DNA from: Halisarca cf. caerulea
Lineage: Eukaryota > Porifera > Demospongiae > Chondrillida > Halisarcidae
Assembly (NCBI GenBank): GCA_963170055.1
Contig: CAUJGJ010000258.1
Coordinates: 3,638,201-3,702,200, forward strand
Direction of reading: 5' to 3'
Length of the DNA stretch: 64,000 nucleotides
Shown here piece by piece: positions 23,901-35,940 of this stretch; within the stretch, counting starts at the first letter, position 1, and the number at the start of each line of letters is the position of its first letter. A model generated the notes under the pieces. That model saw only the letters and a list, made by a program, of their open reading frames with translations, ran no database searches and was not told the DNA's origin. The position numbers and the translations under genes were made by a program.

Positions 23901-26900
23901 TCTGAAGTACTGTGGGAGTATTTGTGTGGTGTTGGATATGCTGGTGCTAATACCAATATTTGGCACTAGCACCATGCACATTCCCAGTGGACACACATGA
24001 GGTATCTGAAGAGCTGTGGGTGTATCTGTGTAGTGTTTGATATGGTGGTTCTCAGACCAATATTTGGTACTAGCACCACGCACATTCCCAGTGGACATAC
24101 ATGAAGTTTCTGAATTGCTGTGGGTGTATTTGTGTAGTGTTGAATATGGTGGTTCTAAGACCAATATTTGTCACTAGCACCACACACATTCTCAGTGGAC
24201 ACACATGAAGTTTCTGAAGCGCTGTGGGCGTATTTGTGTAGTGTTGGATATGCTGATGCTAATACCAATATTTGGCACTAGCACCATGCACATTCCCAAT
24301 GGACACACATGAAGTTTCTGAAGTGCTGTGGGAGTATTTGTGTGGTGTTATATATGCTGGTGCTAATACCAATATTTGGCACTAGCACCACACACATTCC
24401 CAGTGGACACACATGAGGTATCTGAAGAGCTGTGGGTGTATTTGTGTAATGTTGAATATGGTGGTTCTCAGACCAATATTTGGTACTAGCACCACGCATA
24501 TTGTCAGTGGATTCACATGAAATTTCTGAAATGCTGTGGGCGTTTTTGTGTAGTGTTGAATATTCTGACGATCAGATCAATATTTGGCACTAGCACCACG
24601 CACATTCCCAGTGGACACACATGAAGTTTCTGAATAGCTGTGGGCATATTTGTGTAGTGTTCAATATGGTTGTTCTAAAACCAATATTTGGCAATAGTAC
24701 CACGCACATTCTCAGTGGACACGCATGAAGTTACTTAACTGCTGTGGGTTGTATTTGTGTAGTGTTGGATATGGTGGTTCTAAGACCAAAATTTGGCACT
24801 AGCACCATGCACATTCCCAATGCACACGCATGAAGTTTCTGAAGCGCTGTGGGCGTATTTGTGTAGTGTTGGATATGCTGATGCTAATACCAATATTTCG
24901 CACTAGCACCATGCACATTCCCAATGGACACACATGAAGTTTCTGAAGTGCTGTGGGCGTATTTGTGTAGTGTTGAATATGCTGGTGATTAGATCAATAT
25001 TTGGCACTAGCACCATGCACATTACCGATGGACACACATGAAGTTTCTAAATTGCTGTGGGCATATTTGTGTAGTGTTGAATATGGTGGTTCTAAAACCA
25101 ATATTTGGCAATAGCACCACGCACATTCCCAGTGGACACACATGAAGTTTCTCAATTGTTGTGAGGGTATTTGTGTAGTGTTGGATATGGTGGTTCTAAG
25201 ACCAAAATTTGACACTAGCACCATGCACATTCCCATTGCACACGCATGAAGTTTCTGAATTGCTGTGGGTGTATTTGTGTAGTGTTGAATATGCTGGTGC
25301 TAATACCAATATTTTCCACTAGCACCATGTACATTCCCAGTGCACACGTATGAAGTTTCTGTAGTGCTGTGGGCGTATTTGTGTAGTGTTGGATATGGTG
25401 GTTCTAAGATCAATATTTGGCACTAGCACCACACACATTCTCAGTGGACACACATGAAGTTTCTGCAGTGCTGTGGGCGTATTTGTGTAGTGTTGAATAT
25501 GCTGGTGCTAATACCAATATTTGGTACTAGCACCTCACACATTCCCAGTGGACACACATAAAGTTTCTGAATTGCTGTGGGTGTACTTGTGTAGTGTTGG
25601 ATATGGTGGTTCTAAGACCAAAATTTTGCACTAGCACCATGCACATTCCCAGTGCACACGTATGAAGTTTCTGAAGTGCTGTGGGCGTATTTGTGTAGTA
25701 TTGCATATGGTGGTTCTATGACCAATATTTGGCACTAGCACCATGCACATTTCCAGTGCACACGCATGAAGATTCTGAAGAGATGTGGGCGTTTTTGTGT
25801 ACTATTGGATATGCTGGTGCTAATACAAATGTTTGGCATGGGCACCACGCACATTCCGAGTGGAAGCTAATTAAGTTTCTGAACTGCTGTGGGTGTACTT
25901 GTGTAGTGTTGGATATGGTGGTTCTAAGACCAAAATTTCGTACTAGCCCATGCACATTCCCAGTGCACACGCATGAAGTTTCTGAAGTGCTGTGGGTGTA
26001 TTTGTGTAGGGTTGAATATGCTGGTGCTAATACCAATATTTGGCACTAGCACCATGCACATTGCCAGTGCACACGCATGAAGTTTATGAAGTGCTGTGGG
26101 CGTATTTGTGTAGTGTTGGATATGGTGGTTCTAAGACCAATGTTTGGTACTAGCACCACGCACATTCTCAGTGGACACATATGAAGTTTCTGAAGTGCTG
26201 TGGGCGTATTTGTGTAGTGTTGAATATACTGGTGCTAATACCAAACTTTGGCACTAGCACCATGCACATTCCCAGTGCACACGCATGAAGTTTCTGAAGA
26301 GCTGTGAGCGTTTTTGTGTACTATTGGAAATGCTGATAATAATAGAAATATTTGGCATTAGCACCACGCACATTCCCAATGGAAGCACATTAAGTTGATG
26401 TAGTTTTGTGGGCATATTTGTGTAGTGTTTTATATAGTGGTTCTAAGGCCAATATTTGGCACTAGCACCACGCAAATTCTCAGGGGACACACATGAAGTT
26501 TCTGCAGTGCTGTGGGCGTATTTGTGTAGTGTTGAATATGCTGGTGCTAATACAATATATATGGTACTAGAACCACGCTCATTCCCAGTGGACACACATA
26601 AAGTTTCTGAATTGCTGTGGGTGTATTTGTGTGGTGTTGGATATGGTGGTTCTAAGACCAATATTTGGCACTAGCAACATGCACATTCCCAGTGCACACG
26701 CATGAAGATTCTGAAGAGCTGTGGTTGTTTTTGTGTTCTATTGGAAATTCTGATGCCAATACAAATATTTGGCATTAGCACCACGCACAGTCCCAGTGGA
26801 CACACATGAAGTTTCTGGATTGCTGTGGGTGTATTTGTGTAAAATTGAATATGCTGGTGCTAATACCAATATTTGGCAATAGCACCATGCACATTCCCAG

Positions 26901-29900
26901 TTCACACGCATGAAGTTTCTGAAGTACTGTGGTGGTATTTGTGTAGTGTTGGATATGGTGGTTCTAAGACCAATATTTGTCACTAGCACCACTCACATTC
27001 TCAGTGGACACATATAAAGTTTCTGAAGTTCTGTGGGCGTATTTGTGTAGTGTTGAATATCCTGGTGCTAATACCAAAATTTGGCACTAGCACCATGCAC
27101 ATTCTCAGTGCACACGCATGAAGTTTCTGAAGTGCTGTGCGCGTATTTGTATAGTGTTGAATATGCTGGTGATTAGATCAATATTAGGATCTAGCACCAT
27201 GCACATTCCCAATGCACACGCATGAAGTTTCTGAAGCGCTGTGGGCGTATTTGTGTAGTGTTGGATTTGCTGATGCTAATACCAATATTTGGCACTAGCA
27301 CCATGCACATTCCCAATGGACACACATGAAGTTTCTGAAGTGCTGTGGGCGTATTTGTGTAGTGTTGAATATGCTGGTGATTAGATCAATATTTGGCACT
27401 AGCACCACGCACATTCCCAGTGGACACACATGAAGTTTCTCAATTGCTGTGGGTGTATTTGTGTAGTGTTGGATATGGTGGTTCTAAGACCAAAATTTGA
27501 CACTAGCACCATGCACATTCCCATTGCACACGCATGAAGTTTCTGAAGTGCTGTGGGCGTTATCGTGTACTATTGGATATGCTGGTGCTAATACAAATAT
27601 TTGGCACTAGTACCACGCACATTCCCAGTGGACACACATTAAGTATTCTGTAGTGCTGTGGGCATATTTGTCTAATGTTGGATATGGTGGTTCTAAGACC
27701 AATATTAGGCACTAGTACCACGCACATTCCCAGTGGACATACATGAAGTTTCTGAATTGCTGTGGGTGTATTTGTGTAGTGTTGGATATGCTGGTGCTAA
27801 TACTAATATTTTACACTAGCACCACGCACATTCCCAGTGGACACACATGACCTTTCTGAAGTGCTGTGGGCGTATTTGTGTAGTGTTGAATATGCTGGTG
27901 CTAATACCAATATTTTCCACTAGCACCATGCGCATTCCCAGTGCACACGTATGAAGTTTCTGTAGTGCTGTGGGCGTATTTGTGTAGTGTTGGATATGGT
28001 GGTTCTAAGACCAATATTTGTCACTAGCACCACTCACATTCTCAGTGGACACACATGAAGTTTCTGCAGTGCTGTGGGCGTATTTGTGTAGTGTTGAATA
28101 TGCTGGTGCTAATACCAATATTTGGTACTAGCACCTCACACATTCCCAGTGGACACACATAAAGTTTCTGAATTGCTGTGGGTGTACTTGTGTAGTGTTG
28201 GATATGGTGGTTCTAAGACCAAAATTTTGCACTAGCACCATGCACATTCCCAGTGCACACGTATGAAGTTTCTGAAGTGCTGTGGGCGTATTTGTGTAGT
28301 ATTGCATATGGTGGTTCTATGACCAATATTTGGCACTAGCACCATGCACATTTCCAGTGCACACGCATGAAGATTCTGAAGAGATGTGGGCGTTTTTGTG
28401 TACTATTGGAAATGCTGATGCTAGTACAAATATTTGGCATTAGCACCACGCACATTCCCAGTGCACACACATGAAGTTTCTGTAGTGCTGTGGACATATT
28501 TGTGTACTGTTGGATATGGTGTTTCTAAGACAAATATTTGGCATTAGCACCACGCACAGTCCCAGTGGACACACATGAAGTTTCTGGATTGCTGTGGGTG
28601 TATTTGTGTAAAATTGAATATGCTGGTGCTAATACCAATATTTGGCAATAGCACCATGCACATTCCCAGTTCACACGCATGAAGTTTCTGAAGTACTGTG
28701 GTCGTATTTGTGTAGTGTTGGATATGGTGGTTCTAAGACCAATATTTGTCACTAGCACCACTCACATTCTCAGTGGACACATATGAAGTTTCTGAAGTTC
28801 TGTGGGCGTATTTGTGTAGTGTTGAATATACTGGTGCTAATACCAAAATTTGGCACTAGCACCATGCACATTCTCAGTGCACATGCATGAAGTTTCTGAA
28901 GTGCTGTGCGCGTATTTGTATAGTGTTGAATATGCTGGTGATTAGATCAATATTAGGATCTAGCACCATGCACATTCCCAATGCACACGCATGAAGTTTC
29001 TGAAGCGCTGTGGGCGTATTTGTGTAGTGTTGGATTTGCTGATGCTAATACCAATATTTGGCACTAGCACCATGCACATTCCCAATGGACTCACATGAAG
29101 TTTCTGAAGTGCTGTGGGCGTATTTGTGTAGTGTTGAATATGCTGGTGATTAGATCAATATTTGGCACTAGCACCACGCACATTACCGGTAAACACACAT
29201 GAAGTTTCTAAATTGCTGTGGGCATATTTGTGTAGTGTTGAATATGGTGGTTCTAAAACAAATATTTGGCAATAGCACCACTCACATTCCCAGTGGACAC
29301 ACATGAAGTTTCTCAATTGCTGTGGGTGTATTTGTGTAGTGTTGGATATGGTGGTTCTAAGACCAAAATTTGACACTAGCACCATGCACATTCCCATTGC
29401 ACACGCATGAAGTTTCTGAAGTGCTGTGGGCGTTATCGTGTACTATTGGATATGCTGGTGCTAATACAAATATTTGGCACTAGCACCACGCATATTCCCA
29501 GTGGACACACATTAAGTTTCTGTAGTGCTGTGGGCATATTTGTCTAATGTTGGATATGGTGGTTCTAAGACCAATTTTAGGCACTAGCACCACGCACATT
29601 CCCAGTGGACATACATGAAGTTTCTGAATTGCTGTGGGTGTATTTGTGTAGTGTTGAATATACTGGTGCTAATACCAATATTTGGCACTAGCACCATGCA
29701 CATTCCCAGTGCACACGTATGAAGTTTCTGTAGTGCTGTGGGCGTATTTGTGTAGTGTTGGATATGGTGGTTCTAAGACCAATATTTGTCACTAGCACCA
29801 CACACATTCTCAGTGGACACACATGAAGTTTCTGCAGTGCTGTGGGCGTATTTGTGTAGTGTTGAATATGCTGGTGCTAATACCAATATTTGGTACTAGC

Positions 29901-31011
29901 ACCTCGCACATTCCCAGTGGACACATAAAGTTTCTGAATTGCTGTGGGTGTACTTGTGTAGTGTTGGATATGGTGGTTCTACGACCAAAATTTTGCACTA
30001 GCACCATGCACATTCCCAGTGCACACGTATGAAGTTTCTGAAGTGCTGTGGGCGTATTTGTGTAGTATTTCATATGGTGGTTCTATGACCAATATTTGGC
30101 GCTAGCACCATGCACATTCCTAGTGCACACGCATGAAGATTCTGAAGAGATGTGGGCGTTTTTGTGTACTATTGGAAATGCTGATGCTAGTACAAATATT
30201 TGGCATTAGCACCACACACATTCCCAGTGCACACACATGAAGTTTCTGAAGTGCTGTGGGCGTATTTCTGTAGTGTTGGATATGCTGGTACTAATGCCAA
30301 TATTTGGCAATAGCACCACGCACATTCCCAGTGGACACACATGAGGTATTTGAAGAGCTGTGGGTGTATCTGTGCAGTGTTGGATATGATGGTTCTGAGA
30401 CAAATATTAGGCACTAGCAACACACACATTCCCGGTGGACACACATGAAGTTTTTGAATTGCTGTGGGCGTTTTTGTGTACTATTGGATATGCTGGTGCT
30501 AATACAAATATTTGGCATGAGCACCACGCACATTCCGAGTGGAAGCTAATTAAGTTTCTGAACTGCTGTGGGTGTACTTGTGTAGTGTTGGATATGGTGG
30601 TTCTAAGACCAAAATTTCGTACTAGCACCATGCACATTCCCAGTGCACACGATGAAGTTTCTGAAGTGCTGTGGGCGTATTTGTGTATTGTTGGATATGG
30701 TGGTTCTAAAACCAATATTTGGAACTAGCACCACTCACCTTCCCAGTGGACACACATGAAGTTTCTGGGTTGCTGTGGGTGTATTTGTGTAGGGTTGAAT
30801 ATGCTGGTGCTAATACCAATATTTGGCACTACCACCATGCACATTGCCAGTGCACACGCATGAAGTTTATGAAGTGCTGTGGGCGTATTTGTGTAGTGTT
30901 GGATATGGTGGTTCTAAGACCAATGTTTGGCACTAGCACCACGCACATTCTCAGTGGACACATATGAAGTTTCTGAAGTGCTGTGGGCGTATTTGTGTAG
31001 TGTTGAATATA

Positions 31012-31017
31012 CTGGTG
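31012..31017. other. Target-site duplication, left copy
   Basis: CTGGTG directly before the left end of the transposon; the same six bases follow its right end. The unbroken monomer has this hexamer once at this place. Confidence 0.8.
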
Positions 31018-31490
31018 CAGGGGCGGCGGAAGCACTTGAAAAGTGGTCAGGCCATGCTTGTATAATATAATACTAACTAGTAAGTACATATACTAGAAAA
31101 TGAACTGTGGAATCCATAGAAGAACGCGAACCGGAATCCATTTTATCCATTTTGGGATGATGATGTAACAATACTGTTATGATGCAACATTTAAATGGCT
31201 GTATGTATCAATATCGTCAGCGGGCTGCGAATATGGAATTCTAAATTTCTCAGTATCGCTTTTCACGAATCAGTCATACTTATTCAAATTTCATCTGGGG
31301 TTACTACATTTGTTGTGATCAGATGTTAAGTGAGTGTTGTTTCACTATAATTTTTAAAAAGGCCTTGTAATATCAACACCAACACCCGGCAGTCTTAAAG
31401 TTGTCTACATGAAAAATAAAAATATTTGTCTTCTGTCTTAAAAGTGGTCCGGCCAAAACCGGACCAGCCGGACCGGTTCCGCCGCCCCTG
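31018..31490. mobile_element. 473-bp TIR transposon (MITE) inserted in the satellite
   Basis: This element splits a monomer between CTGGTG and CTAATACC. Its ends are perfect 14-bp inverted repeats, CAGGGGCGGCGGAA (31,018-31,031) and TTCCGCCGCCCCTG (31,477-31,490). CTGGTG occurs on both sides (31,012-31,017 and 31,491-31,496) but once in an uninterrupted monomer, which fits a target-site duplication. Moving each boundary one base inward gives an 8-bp duplication with one mismatch. A 16-bp direct repeat lies just inside the ends (AAAAGTGGTCAGGCCA at 31,039 and AAAAGTGGTCCGGCCA at 31,440), and the right end is rich in CCGG palindromes. There is no transposase frame. CAGGGG-type ends and a possible 8-bp duplication suggest hAT, but this is inference. 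Confidence 0.9.
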
Positions 31491-31496
31491 CTGGTG
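31491..31496. other. Target-site duplication, right copy
   Basis: CTGGTG directly after the right end of the transposon, matching 31,012-31,017. The satellite resumes in register as CTAATACC. Confidence 0.8.
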
Positions 31497-33999
31497 CTAA
31501 TACCAAACTTTGGCACTAGCACCATGCACATTCCCAGTGCACACGCATGAAGTTTCTGAAGAGCTGTGAGCGTTTTTGTGTACTATTGGAAATGCTGATG
31601 CTAATAGAAATATTTCGCATTAGCACCACGCACATTCCCAATGGAAGCACATTAAGTTTATGTAGTTTTGTGGGCATATTTGTGTAGTGTTTTATATGGT
31701 GGTTCTAAGGCCAATATTTGGCACTAGCACCACGTACATTCTCAGGGGACACACATGAAGTTTCTGCAGTGCTGTGGGCGTATTTGTGTAGTGTTGAATA
31801 TGCTGGTGCTAATACCAATATTTGGTACTAGCACCACGCACATTCTCAGTGGACACACATAAAGTTTCTGAATTGCTGTGGGTGTATTTGTGTAGTGTTG
31901 GATATGGTGGTTCTAAGACCAATATTTGGCACTAGCAACATGCACATTTCCAGTGCACACGCATGAAGATTCTGAAGAGCTGTGGGCGTTTTTGTGTACT
32001 ATTGGAAATTCTGATGCCAATACAAATATTTGGCATTAGCACCACGCACATTCCCACTGCAAGCACATAAAGTTTCTGTAGTGCTGTGGACATATTTGTG
32101 TACTGTTGGATATGGTGTTTCTAAGACAAATATTTGGCATTAGCACCACGCACAGTCCCAGTGGACACACATGAAGATTCTGGATTGCTGTGGGTGTATT
32201 TGTGTAAAATTGAATATGCTGGTGCTAATACCAATATTTGGCAATAGCACCATGCACATTCCCAGTTCACACGCATGAAGTTTCTGAAGTATTGTGGGCG
32301 TATTTGTGTAGAGTTGGATATGGTGGTTCTAAGACCAATATTTGTCACTAGCACCACTCACATTCTCAGTGGACACATATGAAGTTTCTGAAGTTCTGTG
32401 GGCGCATTTGTGTAGTGTTGAATATACTGGTGCTAATACCAAAATTTGGCACTAGCACCATGCACATTCTCAGTGCACACGCATGAAGTTTCTGAAGTGC
32501 TGTGCGCGTATTTGTATAGTGTTGAATATGCTGGTGATTAGATCAATATTAGGATCTAGCACCATGCACATTCCCAATGCACACGCATGAAGTTTCTGAA
32601 GCGCTGTGGGCGTATTTGTGTAGTGTTGGATTTGCTGATGCTAATACCAATATTTGGCACTAGCACCATGCACATTCCCAATGGACTCACATGAAGTTTC
32701 TGAAGTGCTGTGGGCGTATTTGTGTAGTGTTGAATATGCTGGTGATTAGATCAATATTTGGCACTAGCACCACGCACATTACCGGTAAACACACATGAAG
32801 TTTCTAAATTGCTGTGGGCATATTTGTGTAGTGTTGAATATGGTGGTTCTAAAACAAATATTTGGCAATAGCACCACGCACATTCCCAGTGGACACACAT
32901 GAAGTTTCTCAATTGCTGTGGGTGTATTTGTGTAGTGTTGGATATGGTGGTTCTAAGACCAAAATTTGACACTAGCACCATGCACATTCCCATTGCACAC
33001 GCATGAAGTTTCTGAAGTGCTGTGGGCGTTATCGTGTACTATTGGATATGCTGGTGCTAATACAAATATTTGGCACTAGCACCACGCATATTCCCAGTGG
33101 ACACACATTAAGTTTCTGTAGTGCTGTGGGCATATTTGTCTAATGTTGGATATGGTGGTTCTAAGACCAATTTTAGGCACTAGCACCACGCACATTCCCA
33201 GTGGACATACATGAAGTTTCTGAATTGCTGTGGGTGTATTTGTGTAGTGTTGAATATGCTGGTGCTAATACCAATATTTGGCAATAGCACCATGCACATT
33301 CCCAGTGGACACGCATGAAGTTTCTGATGTGCTGTGCACGTTTTTCTGTACTTTGGGATATGCTAGTGCTCATACAAATATTTGGCACTAGGACCACGCA
33401 CATTCCCAGTGGAAGCACATTAAGTTTCTGTAGTGCTGGTGGCAAATTTGTGTAGAGTTGGATATGATGGTTCTAAGACCAATATTTGGCACTAGCACCA
33501 TGCACATTCCCAGTGTACACGCATGAAGTTTCTGAAGTTCTGTGGGCGTATTTGTGTAGTGTTTAGTATGCTGGTGTTAATACCAATATTTGGCACTAGC
33601 ACCACTCATATTCACAGTGGACACACATGAAGTTTCTGAATATCTGTGGGTGTATTCGTGTAATGTGGGATCTGGTGGTTCTAAGACCAATATTTGGCAC
33701 TAGCACCACGCACATTCTCAGTGGACACACATGAAGTTTCTGAAGTTCTGTGGGCGTATTTGTGTAGTGTTTAATATTCTGGTGCTAATACCAATATTTG
33801 TTACTATATAGCACCACGCACATTCCCAATGGACACACATGAAGTTTCTGAATTGCTGTGGATGTATTTGTGTAGTGTTGGATATGGTGGTTCTAAGACC
33901 AAAATTTGGAACTAGGACCATGCACATTCCCAGTGCACACGCATGAAGTTTCTGAAGTGCTGTGGGCTTATTATGTAGTGTTGCATATGGTGGTTCTAA

Positions 34000-35940
34000 G
34001 ACCAATATTTTCCACTAGCACCACGCACATTCTCAGTGGACACACATGAAGTTTCTGAACTGCTGTGGGCGTATTTGTGTAGCGTTGAGTATGCTGGTGC
34101 TAATACCAATATTTGGCAATAGCACCACGCACACATGAACTTTCTGAATATCTGTGTGTGTATTTGTGTAATGTGGGATATGGTTGTTCTAAGACCAAAA
34201 TTTGGCACTAGCACCATGCACATTCCCAGTGCACACACATGAAGTTTCTGAAGTGTTGTGGGCGTTTTTGTGTACTGTTGGATGTGGTGGTTCTAAAACC
34301 AATATTTGGCAATAGCACCATGCACATTCTCAGTGGACACACATGAAGTTTTTAAAGTGCTGCGGGCGTATTTCTGTAGTGTTGGATATGGTGGTTCTAA
34401 GACCAAAATTTGTCACTAGCACCATGCACATTCCCAGTACACACGCATGACGTTTCTGAAGTGCTATGGGCGTATTTGTGTAGTGTTGGATATGGTGGTT
34501 TTAAGAGCAATATTTGGTACTAGCACCACGCATATTGTCAGTGGATACACCTGAAGATTCAGTAGTGCTCAGGGCGCATTTGTGTAGTGTTGAATATCCT
34601 GGTGCTAATACCAATATTTGGTACTAGCACCACGCATATTGTCAGTGGATACACATGAAATTTCTGAAGTGCTGTGGGTGTATTTGTGTACTTTTGGATA
34701 GTGTGGTTCTAGGACCAATATTTGGCACTAGCACCACGCACATTCCCAGTGCACACGTATGAAGTTTCTGAAGTGCTGTTGGCGTTTTTGTGCAGTGTTG
34801 CATATGGTGGTTCTAAGACCAAAATTTGGTACTAGCACCATGCACAATCCCAGTGCACACGCATAAAGTTTCTGAAGTGCTGTGGGCGTTTTTTTTGTAG
34901 TGTTGGATATGGTGGTTCTAAGACCAAAATTTAAAATTAGCACCATGTACATTCCCAGTGCACACGCATAAAGTTTCTGAAGTGCTGTGGGCGTTTTTGT
35001 GTAGTATTGGATATGCTGGTGCTAATACAAATATTTGGTATTAGCACCACGCATATTTCTAGTGGAAGCACATTAAGTTTCTGAACTGCTGTGGGTGTAC
35101 TTGCATAGTGTTTGATATGGTGGTTCTAAGACCAAAATTTGGCCCTAGCACCATGCACATTCCCAGTGTACACGCATGAAGTTTCTGAAGTACTGTGGGC
35201 ATATTTGTGTTGTGTTGAATATGGTGGTTCTAAGACCAATATTTTCCACTAGCACCACGCACATTCTCAGTGGACACACATGAAGTTTCTGAACTGCTGT
35301 GGGCGTATTTGTGTAGCGTTGAGTATGCTGGTGCTAATACCAATATTTGGCACTAGCACCACGCACACATGAACTGTCTGAATATCTGTGTGTGTATTTG
35401 TGTAATGTGGGATATGGTGGTTCTAAGACCAAAATTTGGCACTAGCACCATGCACATTCCCAGTGCACACACATGAAGTTTCTGAAGTGTTGTGGGTGTT
35501 TTTGTGTACTGTTGGATGTGGTGGTTCTAAAACCAATATTTGGCAATAGCACCATGCACATTCTCAGTGGACACACATGAAGTTTTTAAAGTGCTGCGGG
35601 CGTATTTCTGTAGTGTTGGATATGCTGGTTGTAAGACCAAAATTTGTCACTAGCACCATGCACATTCCCAGTACACACGCATGACGTTTCTGAAGTGCTA
35701 TGGGCGTATTTGTGTAGTGTTGGATATGGTGGTTTTAAGAGCAATATTTGGTACTAGCACCACGCATATTGTCAGTGGATACACCTGAAGATTCAGTAGT
35801 GCTGAGGGCGCATTTGTGTAGTGTTGAATATCCTTGTGCTAATACCAATATTTGGTACTAGCACCACGCATATTGTCAGTGGATACACATGAAATTTCTG
35901 AAGTGCTGTGGGTGTATTTGTGTACTTTTGGATATGGTGG
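34000..35940. repeat. 1,234-bp (12-monomer) segmental duplication
   Basis: About 34,000-34,705 recurs at 35,235-35,940. Both copies have the same 14-bp internal deletion that joins ACCACGC to ACACATGAAC (ACACATGAAC starts at 34,131 and 35,365). Both also share GTAGCGTTGAGTATGCTGG, CTGTGTGTGTATTTGTGTAATG and the GATACACCTGAAGATTCAG monomer. The offset of 1,234 equals 12 x 104 minus 14, as expected when one shortened monomer lies in the unit. Confidence 0.85.

Larger units (their letters stand above)
25300..33300. repeat. Higher-order repeat of about 17-18 monomers, successive copies
   Basis: Rare marks recur in order. GGCGTTATCGTGTACTATTGG lies near 27,556, 29,429 and 33,025 (TATCGTG offsets 1,873 and 3,596 bp). 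ATTAGGATCTAGCACC recurs near 27,183, 28,951 and 32,547. The TGTAAAATTGAATATGCTGG monomer recurs near 26,840, 28,608 and 32,204. Steps of about 1,770-1,873 bp correspond to 17-18 monomers. The 3,596-bp step equals 30 monomers plus the 479 bp added by the transposon at 31,018 and its target duplication, within three bases. Blocks 28,400-29,600 and 32,000-33,200 are nearly identical. A separate 25-monomer offset links the TATTTTCCACTAGCACCATG monomers at about 25,310 and 27,911. Confidence 0.8.
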
